Positions 6,884 to 15,201 are shown, numbered from the stretch's first letter. The stretch is DNA of 15,622 bases from Flavobacteriales bacterium (GCA_002402165.1 NVVI01000025.1:1-15622); one strand, 5' to 3'. Notes: generated from the sequence alone by a model not told the origin. Translations and numbers: made by a program.

Positions 6884-7960
6884 TTGTTACAATTTATTAT
6901 TAAAAGAATACTGTACGGTTTTTTAGTCCTCGCTGGGGTAGTTACCGTTGTGTTTTTACTTTTCAATGTATTGCCCGGAGATCCCGCTAGAATGTTAATG
7001 GGACAAAGAGCAGATGCAGAATCATTAAGAATTATTCAAAAAGATTTAGGTTTAGACCAACCTCTTTCTAGACAATTTGTTATGTATTTGAATGATTTAT
7101 CTCCTATTTCAGTACACGATGCTGATTCTGAGCATTACTTGTATTTAGATGATGAAAAATATGATTATAAAGAATTGTTTACATATGGGGCATCAAGTAT
7201 TGTTGTTCTAAAAACTCCTTATTTAAGAAGATCATATACTAATAAAAGGAAAGTATCAGAAACGTTAGTAGATTATATGTTAGAAACAGCAGTCCTTGCA
7301 CTTGCATCAATTATTATTGCGTCCTTTTTAGGAATATTATTTGGGGTAGTGTCGGCTTTAAGAAAGGACACTTGGCTAGATAGGGTTTTGCTTTTCTTAT
7401 CTGTACTTGGAATGTCAGTGCCTTCTTTTTACTCGGCCATTATATTTTCATGGTTTTTTGGCTACGTAATTTCAGATTTAACAGGACTTAATATGACTGG
7501 AAGCTTGTTTGAATATGATGATTTAGGAAATGGAGAGATGATTGTGTTAAGTAACCTAATTCTCCCAGCGTTAACACTAGGGATTCGACCAGTATCAGCT
7601 ATTATGCAACTGACTAGAAGTTCAATGTTAGATGTAATGTCACAAGATTATATCAGAACTGCTAGTGCTAAAGGTTTGAAATTCAGGACTGTTGTTATAA
7701 AACACGCACTTAAAAATGCTCTTAATCCTGTTGTAACAGCTATTTCTGGCATGTTTGCAAGCTTATTAGCTGGAGCATTATTTGTAGAATGGATTTTTGG
7801 TTGGAAAGGGATAGGATGGGTATTATTTGATGCTTTAACTAAGTTCGATTTACCAATAGTAATGGGAGGCGTGTTGTTAACGGCTACAATATTCGTTATT
7901 ATCAACATACTGGTAGATATTACCTACGGAATACTTGATCCTCGAGTAAGAGTTAAATAG
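6884..7960 (+). CDS. ABC transporter permease, DppB/OppB type
   Basis: Inner-membrane permease of the binding-protein-dependent peptide/nickel group, 358 residues. It begins with a first helix (FIIKRILYGFLVLAGVVTVV) and the family's N-terminal motif LPGDPARMLMG...DLGLDQPL. The core starts at about residue 130 with five or so helices. The EAA loop that contacts the ATPase is intact (DYIRTASAKGLKFRTVVIKH, residues 255-274), and the end GILDPRVRVK is typical. The start must be TTG at 6884: the only upstream codons before the previous in-frame stop are aaa-cat-ata-gat, and the next ATG lies beyond the first helix. About 60 mostly polar residues (68-128) separate the first helix from the core, somewhat long for the family. 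No ATPase, partner permease or binding protein is adjacent. tpiA begins 7 bp downstream. Confidence 0.93.
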   Translation: MLQFIIKRILYGFLVLAGVVTVVFLLFNVLPGDPARMLMGQRADAESLRIIQKDLGLDQPLSRQFVMYLNDLSPISVHDADSEHYLYLDDEKYDYKELFTYGASSIVVLKTPYLRRSYTNKRKVSETLVDYMLETAVLALASIIIASFLGILFGVVSALRKDTWLDRVLLFLSVLGMSVPSFYSAIIFSWFFGYVISDLTGLNMTGSLFEYDDLGNGEMIVLSNLILPALTLGIRPVSAIMQLTRSSMLDVMSQDYIRTASAKGLKFRTVVIKHALKNALNPVVTAISGMFASLLAGALFVEWIFGWKGIGWVLFDALTKFDLPIVMGGVLLTATIFVIINILVDITYGILDPRVRVK

Positions 7961-7967
7961 GTTTAGC

Positions 7968-8720
7968 ATGAGAATAAAAATTGTTGCTGGTAACTGGAAA
8001 ATGAATAAGTCTCATTCTGAGGCTATTGAGCTAGTACAGAAAATCATGGCTTCTGATTATGATAATTCTGTACAATTAATAGTATTTCCTCCTTCAATTT
8101 ATGCTTCAGAAATTGCAAAAATTACTTCGTCATCTGCTACAGCTTTGGGTATTCAAAATTGTTCAGAATATGATTCTGGAGCTTATACAGGCCAACTTTC
8201 AGCGTCTATGATTAGGTCTATGAATGTTAAATATGTTCTTGTCGGGCACTCTGAAATAAGAGAATACTTTAATGAACAAAACAAAACATTAGCATCAAAA
8301 ATCAATCAATTAATAACCAATGATTTAACTCCCATTTATTGTTGTGGAGAAGTTTTACAAGAAAGAGAAAAAGGCAATCATTTTAATCTTGTTAAAAGCC
8401 AAATTGAAGAAGGTTTATTTCATTTAGATGAGAATCAGATTGCAAAATGTGTAATTGCTTATGAGCCTGTATGGGCAATCGGAACAGGAGTGACAGCGAG
8501 TTCCAGTCAGGCGCAAGAAATGCATCATTTTATTAGAAGTTTATTAGCCGAAAAATATAGTGAGAATGTGGCTGGCAGCATTTCTATTTTGTATGGAGGA
8601 AGTTGTAACCCAGAAAATTCTCAAGAATTATTTGCTAATCCTGATATTGATGGAGGGCTTATAGGCGGAGCTTCTTTAAATGCAGTAGATTTTATTGCAA
8701 TTGCTAATTCATTTAGCTAA
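7968..8720 (+). CDS. tpiA: Triosephosphate isomerase
   Basis: It interconverts dihydroxyacetone phosphate and glyceraldehyde 3-phosphate in glycolysis and gluconeogenesis, as a cytoplasmic TIM-barrel dimer. Length (250 aa) is normal. Active-site residues are all visible: N9 and K11 in GNWKMNK, H94 in VGHSEIREYF and E166 in YEPVWAIGTG. The mobile phosphate-gripping loop follows at about 166-176, and the phosphate-binding YGGSCNPEN and GGLIGGASL motifs come near the end. The ATG at 7968 starts the canonical N-terminus exactly. It is the last gene of the run that begins at 4775. The 158 bp after it contain no convincing terminator, only a short tatgg/ccata inverted repeat without a T tract. Confidence 0.98.
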   Translation: MRIKIVAGNWKMNKSHSEAIELVQKIMASDYDNSVQLIVFPPSIYASEIAKITSSSATALGIQNCSEYDSGAYTGQLSASMIRSMNVKYVLVGHSEIREYFNEQNKTLASKINQLITNDLTPIYCCGEVLQEREKGNHFNLVKSQIEEGLFHLDENQIAKCVIAYEPVWAIGTGVTASSSQAQEMHHFIRSLLAEKYSENVAGSISILYGGSCNPENSQELFANPDIDGGLIGGASLNAVDFIAIANSFS

Positions 8721-8878
8721 TCATTTTTATGGATTTATACCCATATAACATCTTAATAACAACTTTATTTATCAGATAACAATATGCATCTTATTTCGTT
8801 TTATGGAATAGACATGTTTTTTGTTAAATTTATAAGAGATTTAACTATGGATTTCCGATATTTGTTAGTTAACTCAAT

Positions 8879-11800
8879 GTGTTAGTGAGAAAAGTATTCA
8901 CATATCGATTAATAGGTTTTGCTATTTTATGTAGTTGCATGATGCAATCACAAGTTTCTGTAGCTCAATGGACTCTCGATGTTATGGGGAGTATAAAAAA
9001 GGAAGAAACTAAAAAACGAATGGAAGGAGCAACCATTACCATTAAAAGGAATGGCTCAGTATGGAAAACAATGACCTCGCCTGCAAATGGTAAGTTTGAA
9101 GCATCTTTATTGCCTGGCGCTGTCTATCTCATTGAGTTTTCTAAACCTGGACATGTTACCAAAAGAATAGAATTATCAACAAAAAATGTTCCGCCAGATG
9201 ATGCTAAATATGGCTTTGACTTTCCTATGGAAATGAATCTATTTGAAAAAATTGAGGGATTGGATGTTTCAATTTTAAATCAACCTATTGCTAAGGTAGC
9301 TTTTAACCCAGCAACTGGCTATATGGATTATGACCCTGCTTATACAAAATCGATTAAAAAAGAATTAGAACGATTAAAACAAGAATTAGCAGAGCGGTTG
9401 AAACAATTGGAAGCTGATAAAAAAGCCAAACAAAAATCTTATGATGTTGCTATTTCTGCTGGAGATAAAGCATTTAACTCAGAAAAATGGGCTGACGCCA
9501 AACCACATTATGATAAAGCAGCTTCCATTTTTCCAAAAGAGTCTTATCCTCCAGAACAATTAGCTGAAATAAAAGCTCAATTAGATAAAAACGCAGCATC
9601 AGAAAAAGCATATAACGAAACTATCGCAAAAGCAGATGCGGCATTTAAATCAAAAGAGTGGGAGAGAGCAACAACTGCTTATCAATCAGCATTAAACATA
9701 AAAGAACAAGAACAATATCCAAAAGATAAGATTAAGGAAATAGCGATTATTGTTGCTAACCAGAAAAAGGCTGATGAAGAGTATAATAATGCCATTACTG
9801 CTGCAGATCAATCTTTTGGTGATAAAAATTACGATAAAGCCAAAGAAAATTATAAAAAAGCATCTGCTCTTAAATCTTCTGAGCAATATCCTAAAGACAA
9901 GTTAAAAGAGATTGATGGTATTTTAGCTGATATGGCTAAAAACGAAAAAGGATATAATGAATCAATTGCTCAGGCTGACAATCAATTTAAGGCGAAAGAG
10001 TATCAAAAATCTATAGATAATTATAATAAAGCTTTAGGGTTTAAACCTAATGAAGAATATCCAAAAGATAAAATTAATGAAGCAGGAAAGTTATTAGCTG
10101 GTTTAAAGCAATTGCAAGAAGATTATGATAAATTTATCGCTGATGCTGATGCAGCTTTTTCTGATAAAGATTACGGCAATGCAAAATCAAACTACCAAGA
10201 AGCATCAAGTTTGTTTTCAAACGAACAGTACCCTAAAGATAGGTTGAAGGAAATTGAAAAAATTCTTAACACAGCAGCAAAGTTAGATGAGGATTATTCA
10301 GCTACAATAGTTCAAGGTGATAAAGCTTTTAACAAAGAAGATTACAAGCTAGCTCAAACTGCTTTTAAAAAGGCTTTAAGTTTAAAATCAGAAGAACAAT
10401 ACCCTCAGGATAAGCTAGATGAAATAAAAATATTGTTAGAAGAATTAGCTGCTAAAAAAGCAGAAGACGAAGCTGCGGCTTTAGCACAAAAAGAATTAGA
10501 TGATAAGTACAATGGATTTATGGCTGCTGCAAATGATGCTTTTGTGAGTAAGAATTATCAAGGCGCTATTAATAAATATGAATCAGCAATAGAAGTTAAA
10601 CCAGATAAGCAATTGCCAAAAGATAAAATAGAAGAAATCAAAGATTTATTGGCTGGTATAGAAAGAAAAAAAGCGAATGATGAGGAAGTTTTATTAGCCC
10701 AAAAAGAGTTAGATGAAAAATACAATGCATTTATTCTATTAGCAGATAAGGCTTTTAATAATAAAAGCTACTATGATGCAACAGAAAATTACACTGAAGC
10801 AATAGATGTAAAACCTAATGAAAAATATCCTAAAGACAGGCTAAAAGAAATTGAAGATTTACTAGCAGCTATTGAAAAACAAAAAGAAGAAGATGAGTTA
10901 GCCTCTGAGACAGAAAGAAAGAAAAGAGAGTATTATGAAGCTTTAATTGCAGAGGCAGATGGTGAACTTGATAACGAGAACTATACAGAAGCTAAAGTAA
11001 AGTACAATCAAGCTATAGGTGTTATTTCAAGTGAGCAATATCCAAAAGATAAAATTCAAGAAATCAAAGATATTTTAGCTAAAAAACAATCAGAAAAGGA
11101 TAATGCGAATTTAGCACAAAAGCAATTAGATGATAAATATAATAAGCTAATTATTGAAGCGGATAATTCTTTTGGAATCAATGATTATTCGAAGGCTAAA
11201 ACAAAGTATAAAGCAGCCCTTAATGTAAAAGAGGCTGAAATTTACCCTCAAAATCAATTAGACAAAATTGATGAGTTATTAGCTGAAATTGCTAGGAAAG
11301 AGGCTGAAATATCTGTCACCAATAATGCAATGAAACAAAAACAAGAGCAGTACAATGCGTTTATAAAAATAGCTGATAAAGAACTTAGTAGCAAAAGATA
11401 TGAAAAAGCTATCTCTAACTATGAACAAGCTTTAGGCATTATGCCAGATAAAACTTATCCAAAAGAAAAAATAAAAGAGATAAATCAATTGTTAGCTGCT
11501 ATTGCTGAGAAGGAGAAAAACGATAAGAACTCGGCTATGGCAGAGAAAGAAAAGAGAGATGCATACTTTAAATTGGTTTACGATGGGAATAGAGCAATGA
11601 AAACAAAGAGTTATACGAAGGCTCGAGGTAAATATAATGCAGCACTTGGTCTTTATCCAGATGAGGCATATCCGTCAGAAAAATTGGCTGAAATAATAGA
11701 ACTTCTAAAAGGTAAACCAACTAAAGAAACAGAAGTGATAGCTACTATAAATGATGGTACTAGAGCTAAAATTAATAATGCTAAAGAAAAAGAAATAGAG

Positions 11801-13156
11801 GCAAAAATGCTTGCATTATTAAATAAGGTTAATTCTGATAAAGCAAAAACATTAAGCAATAGTAAAAAAAGGTATGAGCATCAAGAAGAGATAAGAATAT
11901 CTGGTGGAATAACAAGAACAAAAGAGTCAGAAGATCAATTAGATAGGTATACTGACAATATAATTGCACAAACCGAAAGAGGAAATAAATATCATATCGA
12001 AAATAATAAATCTCTTTTAGCAACAACAACTTTATTAGAAAAAGCGGAAAGTGAAAGAATTAAAAATGCAAACAAAAGAAGGGAAGAGTCAGATAAGGAA
12101 TTAGCAGATTATGTAAAAGAAGAAATTGCTTTCAAAAACAAACAAGAAGAGTTGAGTAAAGATAAAATGGTAAATCATAGTGTATATGTTGATAATGTTA
12201 CAGAGAATAAAATTGTAATGATAGAAAGAGGAGATAAAATAAGAGCTGAAAATAGAAAAGAAGTGGAAAAATTAATAAATGAAACAGAAAAAAATAAGGC
12301 AAGAAACAAAAAGAGAAGGGAAGATTTAGCTATAGATGTTAATAAATATAAAGCCGATTTAGCCAAAAAAGAAGAAATAAGAATTTCTGCTTCAATAGAC
12401 AGAACAGCTAAAAACAATAAAGATATTCAAGATTTAGCTGATGAAATGACAAAACAAAAAATAGAAAAATCAAATTATTATAAATTGAATGTTGAAGAAT
12501 TATTAAGGTTTAGGGATCGAATAGATAAATTAGAAAACCAACGAATTAAAAGAGCTGAAAAATCAAGAGCAACAAATAAAAAAATTAAAGAAGAAATTGA
12601 AGCAGATTATGTAAAAAATACTAAAAGACAAGATAGGAGGTATCGTAAAGATGTTAAAACATTAGATAAATTTAAAAAAGTAGTTGTAAAACAAGAACTG
12701 GCAAATCAAAGACAGGCAGACAGAAGAAGAGGTAAATCAAATAGAGAAATTGTTAAATCAAAAAAAACCTTAGGCGTTTCAACTAAATCTCAAGATAGGA
12801 GATACAAAGAATTTAAGGCGAAACTGGAGGAAGAAAAAAGAAGGAACAATGATTTTGTTTCTGATTTGCAGACTATTGAAAAAGAAAAAATATTATTGGC
12901 TAGTGTTGAACTAAATAATTATTATATCGGTGAAAAAAAACCTAGACAGAATAGTGAATTAGCTAAAAAATACCCTCAAGGAATTACTGAAGAGACCACA
13001 GAATCTGGAAATTCTATCACAATTACAAGAATAAAAGTTACTGGAAAACAGGTAGATGTATATGAACGTATATTTTATACATGGGGAGGGAGTTTCTTTT
13101 ATAAAAATGGAGTTAACATTACAAAATCTCTGTGGGATAAAGAATCAATAGATTAA
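8879..13156 (+). CDS. Giant secreted repeat protein: carboxypeptidase-regulatory-like domain, 12 TPR-like units, coiled-coil tail
   Basis: The 1425-residue product starts at GTG 8879 (or GTG 8885); the only nearby ATG (8877) is out of frame and meets a stop at once. A signal peptide ends near VSVAQ (residue 30). Next comes a carboxypeptidase-regulatory-like beta domain (about 32-115, with GATITIKRNG, NGKFEASLLPG, GHVTKRIEL), then a conserved-looking segment (GLDVSILNQPIAKVAFNP, about 128-145) and a coiled coil to residue 185. Twelve tandem TPR-like units fill 186-947, followed by a highly charged helical region (about 948-1340) with its own repeat. A terminal domain (about 1346-1425) contains KKYPQGITEE, TRIKVTGKQVDVYERI and FYKNGVNIT. 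Similar proteins occur across Bacteroidota; I know of no function. It has no C-terminal T9SS sorting motif that I recognise. A periplasmic or surface scaffold is an inference. It heads a tight operon with the next two genes. Confidence 0.93.
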   Translation: MLVRKVFTYRLIGFAILCSCMMQSQVSVAQWTLDVMGSIKKEETKKRMEGATITIKRNGSVWKTMTSPANGKFEASLLPGAVYLIEFSKPGHVTKRIELSTKNVPPDDAKYGFDFPMEMNLFEKIEGLDVSILNQPIAKVAFNPATGYMDYDPAYTKSIKKELERLKQELAERLKQLEADKKAKQKSYDVAISAGDKAFNSEKWADAKPHYDKAASIFPKESYPPEQLAEIKAQLDKNAASEKAYNETIAKADAAFKSKEWERATTAYQSALNIKEQEQYPKDKIKEIAIIVANQKKADEEYNNAITAADQSFGDKNYDKAKENYKKASALKSSEQYPKDKLKEIDGILADMAKNEKGYNESIAQADNQFKAKEYQKSIDNYNKALGFKPNEEYPKDKINEAGKLLAGLKQLQEDYDKFIADADAAFSDKDYGNAKSNYQEASSLFSNEQYPKDRLKEIEKILNTAAKLDEDYSATIVQGDKAFNKEDYKLAQTAFKKALSLKSEEQYPQDKLDEIKILLEELAAKKAEDEAAALAQKELDDKYNGFMAAANDAFVSKNYQGAINKYESAIEVKPDKQLPKDKIEEIKDLLAGIERKKANDEEVLLAQKELDEKYNAFILLADKAFNNKSYYDATENYTEAIDVKPNEKYPKDRLKEIEDLLAAIEKQKEEDELASETERKKREYYEALIAEADGELDNENYTEAKVKYNQAIGVISSEQYPKDKIQEIKDILAKKQSEKDNANLAQKQLDDKYNKLIIEADNSFGINDYSKAKTKYKAALNVKEAEIYPQNQLDKIDELLAEIARKEAEISVTNNAMKQKQEQYNAFIKIADKELSSKRYEKAISNYEQALGIMPDKTYPKEKIKEINQLLAAIAEKEKNDKNSAMAEKEKRDAYFKLVYDGNRAMKTKSYTKARGKYNAALGLYPDEAYPSEKLAEIIELLKGKPTKETEVIATINDGTRAKINNAKEKEIEAKMLALLNKVNSDKAKTLSNSKKRYEHQEEIRISGGITRTKESEDQLDRYTDNIIAQTERGNKYHIENNKSLLATTTLLEKAESERIKNANKRREESDKELADYVKEEIAFKNKQEELSKDKMVNHSVYVDNVTENKIVMIERGDKIRAENRKEVEKLINETEKNKARNKKRREDLAIDVNKYKADLAKKEEIRISASIDRTAKNNKDIQDLADEMTKQKIEKSNYYKLNVEELLRFRDRIDKLENQRIKRAEKSRATNKKIKEEIEADYVKNTKRQDRRYRKDVKTLDKFKKVVVKQELANQRQADRRRGKSNREIVKSKKTLGVSTKSQDRRYKEFKAKLEEEKRRNNDFVSDLQTIEKEKILLASVELNNYYIGEKKPRQNSELAKKYPQGITEETTESGNSITITRIKVTGKQVDVYERIFYTWGGSFFYKNGVNITKSLWDKESID
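9434..11719 (+). repeat. Twelve tandem TPR-like coding repeats (57- then 71-residue period)
   Basis: Residues 186-947 of the giant protein. Each unit reads Y-x-x-x-I-x-x-(A/G)-D-x-(A/S)-F-x-x-(K/E)-x-Y-x-x-A-x-x-x-Y-x-x-A, about 10 residues, YPKDK(I/L)-x-EI-x-x-(I/L)L. Units 1-5 are each 57 residues (186-470). Units 6-8, 10 and 11 are 71, unit 9 is 68, and unit 12 (894-947) is cut off after the YPSEKL helix. The extra 14 residues in the later units are a charged helix (for example EDEAAALAQKELD). The copies of YPKDK use varied synonymous codons, so the units are old and kept at the protein level. Confidence 0.93.
11888..12598 (+). repeat. Three imperfect ~81-residue charged helical repeats
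   Basis: In the C-terminal half of the giant protein, EEIRISGGITRT (residue 1004 on) and EEIRISASIDRT (1166 on) lie 162 residues apart, twice 81. A middle copy, HSVYVDNVTENKI, lies between. Each copy continues through an ERG-(N/D)-K or KSNYYK element to a basic N-K-K/R-R cluster (residues 1065-1068, 1143-1147 and 1233-1237). The plus strand here is extremely A-rich because of the Lys/Glu/Asn content. Confidence 0.65.
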
Positions 13157-13159
13157 TTG

Positions 13160-14074
13160 GTGCTTAAAATTGAATATATTGTTTTGTTAATGTTTACAAG
13201 CATTATATCTTCTTGCCAAACAGTTAGCCAGGAAAAAAATAATACTTCAGAAGATTTAATTAAAGACGTAGTTAATATTCAATTACAAAAAGATACTGTT
13301 AGTTACACCTACTCTTGGAAAAGCAAATATGATTATAAAGCATCATTGATTAATAAAATTGAACCACCAAAGGATTATAAAAGAATAGCATCTAATAAAA
13401 ACTCTTTTGCAAATTGGCTACAACACATACCTGTAAAATCAGATAGCACAGTTTATTTGTATAATGGTGAGGAAAAGTATAACCAAAGTGCTCAATTTAA
13501 GGTATTAGATATTGATGTTGGAGATAAGGATTTACAGCAATGTGCTGATGCTGTAATGAGATTAAGAGCAGAATATTTGTACGCATCTAATCAATATAAT
13601 AAAATTCATTTTAAGTATACAAATGGTATAAATATTCCCTTCTCCAAATGGAGTAGTGGTTATTACCCTAGCTTAAAAAACAATAAAGTAATATGGACAT
13701 CATCTTCTAACAACAAATCTTATCCGAGCTTTAAAAAGTACATGACCAACATATTTATGTATGCTGGAACTGCTTCTTTAGAAAAAGAAATGAAAAGCGT
13801 ATTGCTTTCTGATATTCAAGCAGGAGACGTTTTAATTAAAGGAGGTTTTCCAGGCCATGCTGTAATGGTTTTAAGTGTTGTTATAAATCCAGCAACGAAA
13901 AATAAAGCTTTTTTATTGGCACAAAGTTATATGCCAGCTCAGAGTATTCATATTCTTAAAAACCCAAAAAATAAGAGTATTTCTCCTTGGTATAGCTTAA
14001 ATGAGTTAAAAGAAGCGATAGAAACCCCCGAATGGACTTTTTATCCCAATCAATTAAAGCGTTTTGAAGAATGA
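13160..14074 (+). CDS. DUF4846 lipoprotein, possible papain-like (NlpC/P60-type) envelope enzyme
   Basis: The frame opens with adjacent TTG (13157) and GTG (13160) codons right after the giant gene's stop, and no ATG is suitable. GTG is preferred, giving 304 residues. The N-terminus is a lipoprotein signal ending in TSIISSC (C19). The body matches DUF4846: IEPPKDYKRI, NSFANWLQHIPVK, VYLYNGEEKYNQ, VLDIDVGDKDLQQCADAVMR, RAEYLY, FMYAGTASLEKE, GDVLIKGGFPGHAVMV, LLAQSYMPAQSIHIL and TPEWTFYPNQLKRF. The order C128 (QQCADAVMRL) then GDV...H233 (GHAVMV) resembles the Cys and GD-x-x...H-x-G-I-Y motifs of NlpC/P60 peptidases, so a cysteine hydrolase acting on peptidoglycan or proteins is a plausible inference, not a family fact I can cite. 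It lies 3 bp after the giant gene and overlaps the next gene by 4 bp. Confidence 0.92.
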   Translation: MLKIEYIVLLMFTSIISSCQTVSQEKNNTSEDLIKDVVNIQLQKDTVSYTYSWKSKYDYKASLINKIEPPKDYKRIASNKNSFANWLQHIPVKSDSTVYLYNGEEKYNQSAQFKVLDIDVGDKDLQQCADAVMRLRAEYLYASNQYNKIHFKYTNGINIPFSKWSSGYYPSLKNNKVIWTSSSNNKSYPSFKKYMTNIFMYAGTASLEKEMKSVLLSDIQAGDVLIKGGFPGHAVMVLSVVINPATKNKAFLLAQSYMPAQSIHILKNPKNKSISPWYSLNELKEAIETPEWTFYPNQLKRFEE

Positions 14075-15201
14075 AGAATTTTCTTTCTTTCTTTTTTCTT
14101 GTGACTTTTCTTAGTTGTCAATTTGATGAACAAGAAATAGTAGTAGATAAAAATCCTATTCAAAATTTAAATAAAATTAAATATGCCAAAGGATTTACTA
14201 TTACACAACATGAGAACTACAAACTACTCACACTAACAAATGCTTGGGTTGGAGAAAAAACTTCCTTTAAGTATGTTTTGTATAATCATGAGAAACCAAC
14301 GGGAATAGAGAATGCTGTTTTTATAAAAACACCAATAAAATCAATCGCTTGCATGAGTTTAACACATGTAGCTTTTATAGAAAAGTTAGGTTTAGAAAAC
14401 TCCATTATTGCACTATCTGGTTGTGACTATGTTAGTAGCACTACAATCAATAAAAGAATAGCGAATGATTTTATATTTGAAATTGGACAAGAAAAGTCTA
14501 TTAATTATGAAAAATTAATAGACCAACATCCTGATGTGATAATGGGTTTTGGAATAGATGCTTCATCTAAAAGTAATATTAATAAGATGAAGTCACTTGG
14601 TTTAGAAATTGTGTTAAATGCAGAGTATATGGAAACGCATCCTTTGGGGAAAGCAGAATGGATAAAATTTGTTGCTGCATTTTATAATGAAGATAAACAA
14701 GCAGATGTGATTTTCAACAAAATTGAAAAAGAGTATTTAGGTTTATTAAAATTAACACAGAAAGTAACTGAAAAACCAACTGTATTTACTGGTATGCCAT
14801 GGGGTGGCATTTGGTACGTGCCAGGGTCAGAGTCATTTCAAGTTCAGTTTTTTAAAGATGCTGGGGTACAATATTTATGGATGGATAATAAAGAGAGGTC
14901 TAGTATAATTAAATCAAAAGAAATTATAATTGACGAAGCTTTTGATGCAGATTATTGGTTAAATCAAAATAGTTATAGAGATATAAATTCTATTGTTGGT
15001 TTTGATAAAAAGTTCAAAAATTTTAAGGCTACTAAAGAAAAGAATTTATACAACAATGATAATCGTTTAAATTCAAGTTTAGGTAATGATTATTGGGAAT
15101 CAGGTGTTATCAATCCTCATATTATATTAAAGGACTTAATTCAAATATTCCATCCAAATCTTATTGATCACCAACTCTATTACTACAGAAGGTTAAAATA
15201 A
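14071..15201 (+). CDS. Substrate-binding lipoprotein of FepB/BtuF (metal-siderophore/cobalamin) type
   Basis: 376 residues, beginning with a lipoprotein signal MKNFLSFFFLVTFLSC (C16). It has the class III periplasmic-binding-protein pattern: IKSIACMSLTHVAFIEKLGL, then GCDYVSS, GQEKSINYEKLIDQHPDVIM, a long linking helix (MKSLGLEIVLNAEYMETHPL through NKIEKEYLGL), MPWGGIWYVPGSESFQVQFF, EAFDADYWLNQ and an end with HIILKDLIQIFHP. The motif order matches the FecB/FepB/BtuF-like proteins of Bacteroidota, which deliver ferric chelates or corrinoids to FecCD-type permeases, but the ligand cannot be read from sequence. Its ATG overlaps the previous stop (ATGA), a sign of translational coupling. No FecCD permease or ATPase lies within the window, so its partner transporter is elsewhere or it has another role. 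Confidence 0.88.
   Translation: MKNFLSFFFLVTFLSCQFDEQEIVVDKNPIQNLNKIKYAKGFTITQHENYKLLTLTNAWVGEKTSFKYVLYNHEKPTGIENAVFIKTPIKSIACMSLTHVAFIEKLGLENSIIALSGCDYVSSTTINKRIANDFIFEIGQEKSINYEKLIDQHPDVIMGFGIDASSKSNINKMKSLGLEIVLNAEYMETHPLGKAEWIKFVAAFYNEDKQADVIFNKIEKEYLGLLKLTQKVTEKPTVFTGMPWGGIWYVPGSESFQVQFFKDAGVQYLWMDNKERSSIIKSKEIIIDEAFDADYWLNQNSYRDINSIVGFDKKFKNFKATKEKNLYNNDNRLNSSLGNDYWESGVINPHIILKDLIQIFHPNLIDHQLYYYRRLK

Noticed and set aside
8721..8878. Possible promoter or terminator signals after tpiA
   Set aside because: There is only a 5-bp inverted repeat without a T tract and near-matches to the -7 box (TAAATTTA at 8825, GATATTTG at 8857) lacking -33 partners. A promoter for the giant gene probably lies here but I cannot place it.
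8929..8943. Lipobox-like LCSC in the giant protein's leader
   Set aside because: The position and following residues (CMMQSQVSVAQ) fit a standard signal peptidase I site better; a lipoprotein is possible but less likely.
9692..9886. Minus-strand open frames within the giant repeat gene (also 11653-11859, 11829-12029 and 12175-12417)
   Set aside because: These are low-complexity Leu/Phe/Ile-rich complements of Lys/Glu-rich codons, with no independent coding evidence.
9434..11719. Regularly spaced repeats as a CRISPR array
   Set aside because: The periodicity (171 and 213 bp) is that of in-frame protein repeats with diverged synonymous codons, not identical short DNA repeats.
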